A stretch of 64,000 nucleotides of DNA from Spirosoma profusum. Lineage in GTDB: Bacteria > Bacteroidota > Bacteroidia > Cytophagales > Spirosomataceae. The DNA is taken from NCBI RefSeq assembly GCF_014699005.1, contig NZ_JACWZY010000008.1, positions 124,001 to 188,000 of the forward strand, read 5' to 3'. Shown piece after piece: positions 40,618 through 49,605 of this stretch. The notes beneath the pieces are model-generated. The model was not told the DNA's origin. It saw only the letters and a list, made by a program, of their open reading frames with translations, and did not search any database. Every line of letters starts with the position of its first letter. Positions within the stretch are counted from its first letter, which is position 1. The position numbers and the translations under genes were made by a program.

Positions 40618-43440
40618 ATGTTTAACTATTTATCTGTCGTCTGTTTATGGCTTTTGCTTTTATCCCGGGCCGGTGCTCAGGCTCCCACTAATAGGCTGCC
40701 TGGAAATCGCTTTACACAACCTGTTGATGTAAACTTTCAGTATTTGGTCGACTCCACGAACCGGTTAGCGCTTGGGAACGTAGTGAATCATCAAAGCGGC
40801 TGGCAGACAATCGCTGGACCAGCGCCAATGTTGATTCTGGGATTCACTACGCACCCTGTCTGGTGCAGATTTACGTTACAACAAGCTACCGATTCCACAC
40901 ACACGTATGCGTTCGAGTTAACGAACTTTTACGTCGACAGCCTAACGCTTTATCAACCCGACTCTGTTACAGGATGGCGCATTCAGCATACGGGCGATTT
41001 TATACCCTTCGTAAAAAGAAATCCTAAAACACGCTATCCTACTCTATACGTAACACTTTCGGGGAAAAAGCCCCAAACATGCTACGTTCGCGTTCTATCG
41101 TCACAGCATCATAGCTATAATCTTCGGGTTTGGGATCAGAACACGTTTGTGTCAAATCGGCTGCCGGATATGGACCGATACGTCCTGTTTACACTGGCGT
41201 TTATTATATCGCTGTTTCTGCTATCGTTACTACTCTTCATGCACCGATTTGCGGTGCTACGTGCCTATTCGCTCTGGGGCTTAGCAGTTTGTATGTGCAG
41301 CTTGTTTGCGAGCAGCTATTCAAGTATCATTTTCCCCACTTCACCCTATTGGGCACACACGAGTCATTATGTAACTGTAGGTCTACTTCTGCCAACTTTA
41401 GCGTATTATGTTATTCAAGCCTGCCAGCTCTCCCTGTATCTGCCTCGTTTAGTCTGGCTTTACAGGGGTTTTGGAGGAATAGGTTTGCTCTATGTAGGAT
41501 TAAGTTTTTTTGTCCGTCATCCTTACATTACCTGGGGGTTAATAGCCTCACTCGCTATCATGATGGGGTTTACCCTGGCGCTGTTGATTGCTTTATATTC
41601 AGGGGGTCGCCGGCCTGCCATCTGGAACGTAATTGCTCTGCTGTTGCTATCACCAATCTATACCTATTTCTATGGACGTAATGCCGGTTTTTTTACCGGC
41701 TCATTCAGTGAAGAATCCCTTAGGTTTGTAATGTTGCTGAGTACGATAGCCGAACCGTTTTTTGTGGTGATGATGCTTTGGCAGGCTACCCGCGAACGGA
41801 TTCGAACGGCTGACAACCTAAGCCTTGAACAAACCCAGCGCGAAAACATACAGGCGCTCGATAAGCTTAAAACCGATTTCTTCACCAATGTTTCTCATGA
41901 ACTGCGTACCCCCGTTACGTTGCTGTTAGGTCCGCTCCAAACGTTGCACAGCCGCTTTCCTGACAATGAACTGTACGCACTGATGCACCGTAATGCCAGT
42001 CGCCTTCAGACACTTATCAATCAATTGCTCGATCTGGCGAAACTCGATGCCCGCCAGATGAAAAATCTGCTGGCACCGGGTAATCTGGCTAGTGATCTAC
42101 GTACCTGGGTGGCTTTGTTCGATTCCCTGGCTGCCAGCCGCTCGATAACCTTGAGCCTGCACCAAAATCAGGATAGCTGGTCTGCTCAGTATGATGCCGA
42201 CAAGGTTGAGAAAATTCTGACAAATCTGCTGAGTAATGCGATAAAAAATACATCGGCAGGTGGTTCGGTTAAGGTGGAGGCCATGTATAACTCAACTGGC
42301 GTAGTAGTTGAAGTACACGATACAGGTGTGGGCATTGCTTCCGAAGATTTGGGTCATCTGTTCGACCGGTTTTATCAGGGCGTGGGGGCTAATCGGCTCG
42401 AAGTAGGGACAGGTGTGGGACTCGCCCTTACGTATGAATTAGTCCAGTTGCTGGGTGGCATTATAACGGTACGTAGTCAATTGGGCGAGGGAACGACGTT
42501 TCGTGTATCATTACCAATTCAGGGCGAAGTTGGTCAGCCAGTGCCGAGCGAAAACGGCCAACGGGTGAATCATTACGCATCATCTCTGTCTGTTGATTCG
42601 GAACTCATGTATGAAAGTGCAACATTAATTGGTGATGCGCTTTATACTGAAGGCCAGATAAGTGCTGACAAACCACTATTACTGCTGGTCGAGGACAACG
42701 ACGATCTTCGGACGTATATCCGCATGATTCTGGCACCGCACTATACGTTGCTCGAAGCTAAGGATGGCCAGCAAGGTCTGGCGATGGCGCTTGATACAAT
42801 TCCTGAATTAATCGTAACCGACCTGATGATGCCCCGGCTCGATGGTCTGGATCTGTGCCGTGCGCTACGTACCGATATCCGCACCGACCATATTTCGGTT
42901 ATCATGCTAACCGCCAGAGCCGCCATTGAAGACCGACTTGCGGGACTGGAAACAGGTGCCGACGATTACCTGACCAAGCCGTTCCTCCCAGCCGAGTTGC
43001 TGCTACGTTTGCAGAATTTACGCCGTAGACAAGCCGCCTTACGAACGTACTGGCAACGAACGCTCATCAATCCACTAAGCGAAAGCATACCAGCTTTTTA
43101 CGAGGTGCCTGAACAGGAACGCCCTGAAACGCCCGCTTTCCTGAAGCAACTATATGCAGTTCTGGAACAGCATCTCGATGAACCCGAGTTTGAAGTCGAG
43201 CAGTTGGCTGATGAACTGGCGCTTAGCAGCCGCACACTCACCCGCAAGCTTAAGGGTCTGCTGAACGTAACAACCCGTGACGTTATACGGGATTACCGAC
43301 TTCGGCGTGGCAACGACATGCTTGACGAAGGCATTCAGCCTACCCAGGTTGCTTACGCGGTTGGTTTCGGAAGTTTATCCGCTTTTGGGAGAGCCTACAA
43401 AGAACAATACGGGCACGCTCCCTCAACCCGGAAAGGGTAA
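40618..43440 (+). CDS. hybrid two-component sensor kinase / response regulator with AraC output
   Basis: 940 residues. A signal peptide, then a 7TMR-DISMED2-like sensor (about 25-170), seven membrane segments (about 180-380), HisKA with the H-box SHELRTPVTLLLGPL (His about 427), a HATPase domain with NLLSNAIKNT, DTGVGI and GTGVGLAL, a receiver domain (about 688-805) with TDLMMPRLDG and TARAAIEDR, and a C-terminal AraC-type HTH (about 840-940, LALSSRTLTRKLKGLL and VAYAVGFGSLSAFGRAYKEQYG). The domain order is that of a one-protein hybrid system, though the 7TM sensor replaces the common reg-prop propeller. It probably senses an extracellular signal and controls nearby genes. The most likely target is the gene at 43701, whose leader carries a direct repeat (43587-43618). 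Confidence 0.94.
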   Translation: MFNYLSVVCLWLLLLSRAGAQAPTNRLPGNRFTQPVDVNFQYLVDSTNRLALGNVVNHQSGWQTIAGPAPMLILGFTTHPVWCRFTLQQATDSTHTYAFELTNFYVDSLTLYQPDSVTGWRIQHTGDFIPFVKRNPKTRYPTLYVTLSGKKPQTCYVRVLSSQHHSYNLRVWDQNTFVSNRLPDMDRYVLFTLAFIISLFLLSLLLFMHRFAVLRAYSLWGLAVCMCSLFASSYSSIIFPTSPYWAHTSHYVTVGLLLPTLAYYVIQACQLSLYLPRLVWLYRGFGGIGLLYVGLSFFVRHPYITWGLIASLAIMMGFTLALLIALYSGGRRPAIWNVIALLLLSPIYTYFYGRNAGFFTGSFSEESLRFVMLLSTIAEPFFVVMMLWQATRERIRTADNLSLEQTQRENIQALDKLKTDFFTNVSHELRTPVTLLLGPLQTLHSRFPDNELYALMHRNASRLQTLINQLLDLAKLDARQMKNLLAPGNLASDLRTWVALFDSLAASRSITLSLHQNQDSWSAQYDADKVEKILTNLLSNAIKNTSAGGSVKVEAMYNSTGVVVEVHDTGVGIASEDLGHLFDRFYQGVGANRLEVGTGVGLALTYELVQLLGGIITVRSQLGEGTTFRVSLPIQGEVGQPVPSENGQRVNHYASSLSVDSELMYESATLIGDALYTEGQISADKPLLLLVEDNDDLRTYIRMILAPHYTLLEAKDGQQGLAMALDTIPELIVTDLMMPRLDGLDLCRALRTDIRTDHISVIMLTARAAIEDRLAGLETGADDYLTKPFLPAELLLRLQNLRRRQAALRTYWQRTLINPLSESIPAFYEVPEQERPETPAFLKQLYAVLEQHLDEPEFEVEQLADELALSSRTLTRKLKGLLNVTTRDVIRDYRLRRGNDMLDEGIQPTQVAYAVGFGSLSAFGRAYKEQYGHAPSTRKG

Positions 43441-43586
43441 GTAGCTTGAAAATAGCTTAAGATTAGCCCCCCTACCTTCACGTAGTAATTATATCATCTG
43501 CGACCCGTCCACCATGACCGGGGATTTATTTTTACAATAAGTTTATTAAAAGGTCGATTTGTTGCCTAGAATATACCTCTGGTCAT

Positions 43587-43618
43587 TTCAGTAGAGTTTT
43601 TGTCCGATTCGGTAGAGT
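43587..43618. promoter_or_regulatory. paired 11-bp direct repeats upstream of the NHL/Ig gene
   Basis: TTCAGTAGAGT (43587-43597) and TTCGGTAGAGT (43608-43618) differ at one base and start 21 bp apart, two helical turns. AraC-family proteins bind such half-sites. They lie in the 260-bp leader, about 83 bp before the ATG at 43701, directly downstream of the hybrid AraC-type regulator. Confidence 0.5.
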
Positions 43619-43700
43619 CTATTCACTTGGAAAAACTGAGTTTTGAGTCACTGTCAAACCCATAAAGTTTACATGTTTTAACCCCCCAGTTGTACCACTT

Positions 43701-46700
43701 ATGAATAGACTATTACGTACGCTAATCTCTGTTTACTTCTACACACCCTTTCTTGGATTCTTTTTCCTAGTAGTGGCTTCTACAGGAGTATCTGCACAAA
43801 TTATTACTACAGTAACCGGAACTACTTCAATAGGCGATGGAGGCCCAGCTACTGACGCTAACATTAATACGCCTAACGGTGTAGCAGTCGACGGATTGGG
43901 CAATATCTATGTAAGTGATACTGAAAACAACCGCATTCGCAAGGTAAATGTAGCCAATGGCACTATCAGTACTATAGCAGGTACTGGTACGTACGGCTAC
44001 AGTGGCGATGGCGGAGCGGCCATCAATGCCAAACTCAATTCTCCGAGTGGTTTAGCGTTGGATTTATCCGGGAACCTATATATCGCTGATCGAGGTAACC
44101 ACCGTATCCGTAAAATAAGTGCTGCCAACGGCACCATCAGTACCGTAGCCGGGACGGGTACAGGAGGCTACAATGGAGATGGAATCCTCGCCATAAATGC
44201 TCAAATAAATATCCCTTATGGGGTATACGTGGACGCTTCGGACAATATTTTCATCCCTGATCGGGGAAATCATCGCATCCGTATGGTAAGTGCAGCTAAT
44301 GGAACTATCAGTACTGTGGCCGGGACGGGTACAGGGGGGTTCAGCGGAGACGAAGGAGCGGCCACCATTGCCCAAATAAATTTCCCTATGGGTGTATACG
44401 TAGATGGGTCAGGTAATATATACATTGCCGATCAAGCAAACCATCGCATTCGTAAGGTAACTGCGGCCAATGGTAAAATTAGTACGTTGGCAGGAACAGG
44501 TATAGAGGGCTATAGTGGAAATGGCGGAGCGGCCACTAGTGCTACGTTTAGCTATCCTGATGGGGTATGGGGAGATGGGACAGGTAATATTTTTGTCGCT
44601 GATCACCATAACCACGCTGTTCGTAAGATAATTGCGGCTAATGGTACCATCAGCACCGTAGCAGGGACGAGTGCACAGGGATACAATGGTGATGGCGGAG
44701 CACCCACTGGCGCTCAACTAAATTTCCCCATTAATATATGTATTGATGGGTCAAACAATCTCTACATCGCCGACAAGGAAAATCACCGTATCCGAAAAGT
44801 AAGCGCAACCAATGGCACCATTAGCACTGTGGTAGGAACTGGTTCAAGGACTTACAGAGGAGACGGCGGGGCAGCCACTAATGCCCGTCTAAATGAACCC
44901 TCGGGTGTGGCGGTGGATGGATCGGGGAATATCTACATCGCCGATCAGTATAATCATCGTATCCGCAAAATAAATGCTGCTAATGGCATTATCAGTACCA
45001 TAGCTGGTACTACTACGTATGGCTTTAGTGGTGACGGCGGAGCAGCCACCAATGCCCGTCTAACTCAACCTACAGGTGTGGCATTGGATGCAGCAGGGAA
45101 CCTCTACATTGCAGATCAGTATAATCATCGTATCCGCAAGGTAAATGCGACTAATGGCAACATCAGTACGGTGGCTGGTAATGGTTCAGCCAACTACAGT
45201 GGCGATGGCGGAGCAGCTACATCTGCAAGTCTGAATTATCCTACAGGTGTGGCAATTGATGCAGCAGGAAACCTCTATATCGCCGACAAGATGAATCACC
45301 GTATTCGCAAGGTACTTGCTGTAAATGGTACGATCAGTACTATAGCAGGTAACGGTTCAGGCGGCTTCAGTGGCGATTACGGAGCGGCTACTAGTGCCCG
45401 GCTGAATAACCCAATGGATGTATCTGTCGATGCAGCAGGGAATCTCTACATTGCGGATAAAGACAATCACCGTATCCGAAAAGTGAATGCATCCGACGGT
45501 ACTATTAGTACTGTGGCGGGCAATTCCACTATCTCTGAAGCCCCCCCCGGTGGTGGAACGCCCGGTGGTGGCCCCCCTGGTCCCGGTGAACCTCCCGGTC
45601 CCGGTGGTGGGATGCCCAGTGGTGGTTATAGGGGTGATGGCGGAGCAGCCACTATGGCTGAATTAAATAGCCCGACGGGGGTGTGGGTGGATGGCGCAGG
45701 CAATCTTTATATTGCCGACCAGTCTAACCACCGCATCCGTAAGGTGAACGCAACCAATAGCATCATCAGCACCGTAGTGGGTAATGGTTCAAGCGGTTAC
45801 AGTGGCGATGGCGGAGCAGCAACGGCTGCAATGTTATATAAGCCCGCAGATGTAGTGCTCGATGGGTCGGGTAATCTCTACATTGCCGACCAGTCTAACA
45901 GTCGCATCCGCAAAGTGGCTCCGCTTGCTACTAATGTGAATCCTGTCAATCCTCCTGCAATATGCGCAGCCAGTGACTTGAGCCTAACAGCTATTGCCTC
46001 TAATTTTAGCCCGACTTCCTTTAACTGGAGCAGTGAACCTGCCGGAATCTCGGCTAGTGGTGCTATTACTCTGTTGACGGCTCCAACGGTGAGTGTTCCT
46101 ACCATTTTTACGATCACTGTCAACGCTAGCGATGGTCAGTTGAGTGCTGCAACCAGTTTTACGTTAACAGTCAATCCAGTACCTTCCGTTAGTATCAATC
46201 CATCAAGTACTACGTTAACCTGTACCATTCCAATGGTAAGTCTAAGTGCAGTGAGTAGTGGAACATATGGCTGGAGTACCGGTGAGAATACCGAGACTAT
46301 TTCAGCTACTTCCGCAGGCACTTATTCCGTAACAGTGACAAATGTTAACGGCTGCACGGCTACGACCAGCGTCGAAATATTGGTTGACAACAATTCACCT
46401 GTAGCAAGTATTAATCCTTCCAGTGCTACGTTAACCTGCGCCAATCCCAGTGCTACGTTAACAGCCAGTGGTGGGGGAACGTATCAATGGAGTACAGGAG
46501 AATCTACCGCATCCATTTCAGCCACCGCCGGAGGTACTTATTCAGTGACAGCAACGGGTGTGAATGGCTGCACGGCCAGTGCTAGTGAGGAAGTTATGGA
46601 GGATGTAAGTATACCTTCGGCAAACATTACTCCCGGTAGCGCTACGTTGACCTGTGCCAACCCAACGGTCACACTAACGGCCAACGGTAGTGGAACGTAT

Positions 46701-48863
46701 CAATGGAGCACGGGCGAAACTACCGCCCAAATCAGTGTAACGTCCATTGGCACTTACTCGGTGACAGTCACAGGCAGCAACGGTTGTACGGCCACAACCA
46801 GTGCGCTTATCGAACAGGACAACAGTGCACCTTCAGTCAGCATTAACGCATCTACCACGCTCCTGACCTGCGCCACGCCGACCATAAGTCTAAGCGCAAC
46901 AGGCAGCGGAACGTATCACTGGAGCACGGGGGCAACTTCCTCAACTATCGATGTGAGCACAGCCGACATCTACTCGGTGACAGTGACCGGAGCCAACGGC
47001 TGTACGGCCAGCACCAGTATCAAACTAATGGAAGATAGTACCCCTCCCGTAGCTAGTATCTCGCCCTCCAGCGCTACGTTGACCTGTGCCATTCCCAGTA
47101 TTACCTTGACAGCGGGTGGCGCAGGAACGTATCACTGGAGCACGGGCGAGAATACGGGCCAAATCAGTGCCACGGCTATGGGCACCTACTCCGTGACGGT
47201 GACAGGAGAAAATGGTTGCACGGCCAGTGCTGGTGCTGAAGTGGTTCAGGACAACACTAAGCCCTCGGCGTTCATCACGCCCTCCAGCGCTACGTTGACC
47301 TGTGCCAACCCCAGTATTACCTTGACAGCCGACAGTGGAGGGACGTATCAGTGGAGTACGGGAGAGAGCACAACTGCCATTTCAGCCACGGTCATCGGTA
47401 CGTATTCCGTGACAGTAACCGGCGCTAACGGTTGTACAGCCAGCGCCAGTGTGGTTATTTCACAGGACATTAATGCAGCTTCGATCAGTATAAGCCCATC
47501 TATCGGAACACCGACCGGCGCTACGTTGACCTGTACTAATCCGACCGTGAGTTTGAGCGCAGTAGGCAGCGGAACGTATCGGTGGAGTACAGGCGCTACG
47601 TCTCAAGTTATCAGTGTGAGCACAGCAAACACCTACTCGGTGACGGTAACTGGAACCAACGGCTGTACGGCCAGTTCCTCGATTCAGGTTAGTCAGGATA
47701 ACAGCGCCCCTTCGGTGAACATCACACCTTCCAGTGCTACGTTGACCTGCGCTAACACCAGTTCTACGTTGACGGCGGGTGGTAGCAGCGGTACGTATCG
47801 CTGGAACACAGGAGCAACCTCTTCCACCATTAGTGTGAGCGTAGCAAACATCTACTCATTTACACTCACGGGAACCAACGGCTGTACGGCTAGTGCCAGT
47901 GCCCAGGTGTTCAACAATGTCAATCCACCTTCGGTAAATATCGCACCTTCGAGCGCTACGTTGACCTGCGCAAGTCCCAGTACAACGTTAGTTGCGAGTG
48001 GTGGGGGAACGTATCGATGGAGCACAGGCGAAACCACTGCATCCATTTCAGCCACGGCCATCGGTACGTATTCGGTGACGGTTACAGGCGCCAATGGCTG
48101 CACAGCAACGCAGACCGCCAGTGTATTCGCCAACACCGCTACGCCGACTGTAAGTTTGGTATCAAGTGGTACGTTAAGTTGCTCAATTTCCAGCGTTACG
48201 TTAACAGCTGGTGGCGGTGTTACGTATCTCTTTAGTGGGCCCGGTGTTGTGAGTCAGTCGGCGAATAAAGCGGTCGTAAACCTGGCAGGAACCTATGCTG
48301 TTACTGCTACCGCAGCGAATGGTTGTACGTCTTCTACTACGGCATTGGTTAGTTACCGGAACTGTCCGCCAACCGTTTCGAACGCAATTCCTCCTCAATC
48401 GGCGACAATTCTTGTACCGTTTTCGTATACCATTCCGGCCAATACGTTCAGTGATTCTGAAACGCCCAATGACCTGATCATTACTACGTATAGTTTGCCT
48501 AAGGGTTTGACGTTTACCGCTCCGGCAACCATTTCAGGAACGCCTTTAACCGAATCAGGGACTATTTTTACGATCCTCGTAACAGCCTTCGATCCGAGTG
48601 GATCGTATGTCCAGACCACGCTTAAATTGTCTGTCTACCCCGGAGCGTCCGCCTGTGATATGTCTACAGTCAAAGATGGGGCCTGGAGCGATACGAGTGT
48701 ATGGTCGTGTGGTCGACTTCCAGTCAGTACGGATGTGCTTACCTTAAAACATGCGGTATCAATCCCAGCAAATTACGTAGGTCAGGCACTGCGAATTCAG
48801 TATAATACTGGCGGGAAAATCATATTTAACACAGGAAGCCGAATCAAGCAGGGCATCTTTTAG
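43701..48863 (+). CDS. giant secreted NHL-propeller / Ig-like repeat protein
   Basis: 1720 residues. A signal peptide (about 1-33) precedes twelve NHL-type repeats (about 35-745) of the form P-GV-VD-GN-YIAD--NHRIRKV--ANG-ISTVAG. A glycine/proline-rich insert (about 613-640: PPGGGTPGGG and PGPGEPPGPG) interrupts the loop between repeats 10 and 11. Then a linker and about ten Ig-like modules of 72 residues (about 827-1550), each with a conserved LTC Cys and NGCTA Cys and GTYSVTVTG. A further Ig-like domain (about 1560-1640) and a final 65-residue domain (about 1653-1720: GAWSDTSVWSCGRLP, LKHAVSIPA, GGKIIFN) follow. That last domain matches the tail of the beta-helix protein at 3696-6371. No CHU_C domain. 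It is probably a surface adhesin or binding protein. Confidence 0.93.
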   Translation: MNRLLRTLISVYFYTPFLGFFFLVVASTGVSAQIITTVTGTTSIGDGGPATDANINTPNGVAVDGLGNIYVSDTENNRIRKVNVANGTISTIAGTGTYGYSGDGGAAINAKLNSPSGLALDLSGNLYIADRGNHRIRKISAANGTISTVAGTGTGGYNGDGILAINAQINIPYGVYVDASDNIFIPDRGNHRIRMVSAANGTISTVAGTGTGGFSGDEGAATIAQINFPMGVYVDGSGNIYIADQANHRIRKVTAANGKISTLAGTGIEGYSGNGGAATSATFSYPDGVWGDGTGNIFVADHHNHAVRKIIAANGTISTVAGTSAQGYNGDGGAPTGAQLNFPINICIDGSNNLYIADKENHRIRKVSATNGTISTVVGTGSRTYRGDGGAATNARLNEPSGVAVDGSGNIYIADQYNHRIRKINAANGIISTIAGTTTYGFSGDGGAATNARLTQPTGVALDAAGNLYIADQYNHRIRKVNATNGNISTVAGNGSANYSGDGGAATSASLNYPTGVAIDAAGNLYIADKMNHRIRKVLAVNGTISTIAGNGSGGFSGDYGAATSARLNNPMDVSVDAAGNLYIADKDNHRIRKVNASDGTISTVAGNSTISEAPPGGGTPGGGPPGPGEPPGPGGGMPSGGYRGDGGAATMAELNSPTGVWVDGAGNLYIADQSNHRIRKVNATNSIISTVVGNGSSGYSGDGGAATAAMLYKPADVVLDGSGNLYIADQSNSRIRKVAPLATNVNPVNPPAICAASDLSLTAIASNFSPTSFNWSSEPAGISASGAITLLTAPTVSVPTIFTITVNASDGQLSAATSFTLTVNPVPSVSINPSSTTLTCTIPMVSLSAVSSGTYGWSTGENTETISATSAGTYSVTVTNVNGCTATTSVEILVDNNSPVASINPSSATLTCANPSATLTASGGGTYQWSTGESTASISATAGGTYSVTATGVNGCTASASEEVMEDVSIPSANITPGSATLTCANPTVTLTANGSGTYQWSTGETTAQISVTSIGTYSVTVTGSNGCTATTSALIEQDNSAPSVSINASTTLLTCATPTISLSATGSGTYHWSTGATSSTIDVSTADIYSVTVTGANGCTASTSIKLMEDSTPPVASISPSSATLTCAIPSITLTAGGAGTYHWSTGENTGQISATAMGTYSVTVTGENGCTASAGAEVVQDNTKPSAFITPSSATLTCANPSITLTADSGGTYQWSTGESTTAISATVIGTYSVTVTGANGCTASASVVISQDINAASISISPSIGTPTGATLTCTNPTVSLSAVGSGTYRWSTGATSQVISVSTANTYSVTVTGTNGCTASSSIQVSQDNSAPSVNITPSSATLTCANTSSTLTAGGSSGTYRWNTGATSSTISVSVANIYSFTLTGTNGCTASASAQVFNNVNPPSVNIAPSSATLTCASPSTTLVASGGGTYRWSTGETTASISATAIGTYSVTVTGANGCTATQTASVFANTATPTVSLVSSGTLSCSISSVTLTAGGGVTYLFSGPGVVSQSANKAVVNLAGTYAVTATAANGCTSSTTALVSYRNCPPTVSNAIPPQSATILVPFSYTIPANTFSDSETPNDLIITTYSLPKGLTFTAPATISGTPLTESGTIFTILVTAFDPSGSYVQTTLKLSVYPGASACDMSTVKDGAWSDTSVWSCGRLPVSTDVLTLKHAVSIPANYVGQALRIQYNTGGKIIFNTGSRIKQGIF
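43840..45925 (+). repeat. twelve tandem NHL-type coding repeats
   Basis: Units of roughly 168 bp encode P-GV-VD..YIAD..NHRIRKV..GTISTVAGTG. Copies are diverged in DNA but keep GCAGG and GGCGGAGC words. One gap is longer because of the Gly/Pro insert (about 45537-45625). Confidence 0.85.
46180..48345 (+). repeat. ten tandem Ig-like coding repeats
   Basis: Units of about 216 bp, 72 residues, each with GCTACGTTGACCTG-like DNA coding for ATLTC and a later AACGGCTGTACGGCC coding NGCTA. Copies 7 and 8 are slightly longer. Copy 10 is the most diverged (TLSCSISS, and no WSTG). Confidence 0.9.
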
Positions 48864-48880
48864 TTATCCGTTTCTATCCA

Positions 48881-49024
48881 CTAAACGTATCGAGGCTTCA
48901 GTCAACTGAAGCCTCGATACGTTTAGAAACTGTCTGCAAACCCCTAAATCCCCTAAAAGGGACTTTGTTCGAGTGCGAGCGAAGTCCCTTTTAGGGGATT
49001 TAGGGGTTTGCAGACAGTTTCTAA
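48881..49024. repeat. two nested/abutting perfect palindromes after the NHL/Ig gene
   Basis: First: arms 48881-48902 and 48905-48926 (22 bp, exact, 2-nt centre). Second: arms 48923-48965 and 48982-49024 (43 bp, exact), starting inside the right arm of the first, with a 16-nt loop. The second includes CCCCTAAATCCCCTAAAAGG, a kind of word that recurs at 50806-50843. Together they fill the gap between the convergent genes at 43701 and 49069. Confidence 0.95.
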
Positions 49025-49068
49025 GAACAAAAAATCAGGCGAAAGAAGAGAGTCTGGAATTGGTCAGA

Positions 49069-49605
49069 TTATTTCAGGCTAAGGCAACTGTCGCAGGCTT
49101 CCAGGAGTTGAAAATAGCCTTTATTGTTGATCTTAAACCAGTCGTTTCGGGGTAAGTGGCTCACTACGTTCTGCATACAGGTTTCTCCGGAAAACGCCAT
49201 GATCAGATTCCGGCGGCTCAGGTAGAGAATGTCGCTATCGGGATTTTTGCTGAAATAATAATGATCGCTGGATGATCCATCGAAGTCAGCCTGACGATAA
49301 ATCACTACGTTTTTTTCCTGAACGACTTCATAAAAATTGCCCAGATACAGCCGACGCCGGGCTCCACCCGTTTCCTGGCATCCCCAGAGTCCATTCAGTG
49401 ATGCGGTTTCCAGGCGGCCTAAATCCGTCTTGACCAGCACTTTGTATGGATTACGATGAACGCGAATGGTACGTACTTTCGCTGATTCTACGCGGTAAAT
49501 ACCCGCGTTATCCCGATAGACGAGCTGGTACTGTTTTCGGGTGGTTTGGCAGCCTGTTAACAGGATTAGTGCTATCGGCAGGTAACGTAGTGAGGGCGAT
49601 TTCAT
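49069..49605 (-). CDS. small lipoprotein of unknown function, coupled to the efflux operon
   Basis: 178 residues with a lipoprotein signal MKSPSLRYLPIALILLTGC (Cys19). The mature part is beta-rich with an R/K-basic stretch. Two late cysteines sit close together (ACDSCLSLK), one more is in GETCM. I do not recognise the family. The ATG overlaps the stop of the upstream adaptor gene (ATGA, 49602-49605), so translation is likely coupled, making it a candidate accessory component of the RND system. It could instead be a general envelope lipoprotein riding in the operon. Confidence 0.7.
   Translation of the reverse strand: MKSPSLRYLPIALILLTGCQTTRKQYQLVYRDNAGIYRVESAKVRTIRVHRNPYKVLVKTDLGRLETASLNGLWGCQETGGARRRLYLGNFYEVVQEKNVVIYRQADFDGSSSDHYYFSKNPDSDILYLSRRNLIMAFSGETCMQNVVSHLPRNDWFKINNKGYFQLLEACDSCLSLK

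Noticed and set aside
41130..41681. 183-codon open frame in another frame of the hybrid kinase
   Set aside because: It overlaps the seven-membrane-segment region and only reflects the hydrophobic codon pattern. The kinase frame is continuous.
43840..48345. CRISPR array or mobile repeat array
   Set aside because: The repeats are long, in frame, and encode NHL and Ig-like modules. There are no short identical repeats with unique spacers.
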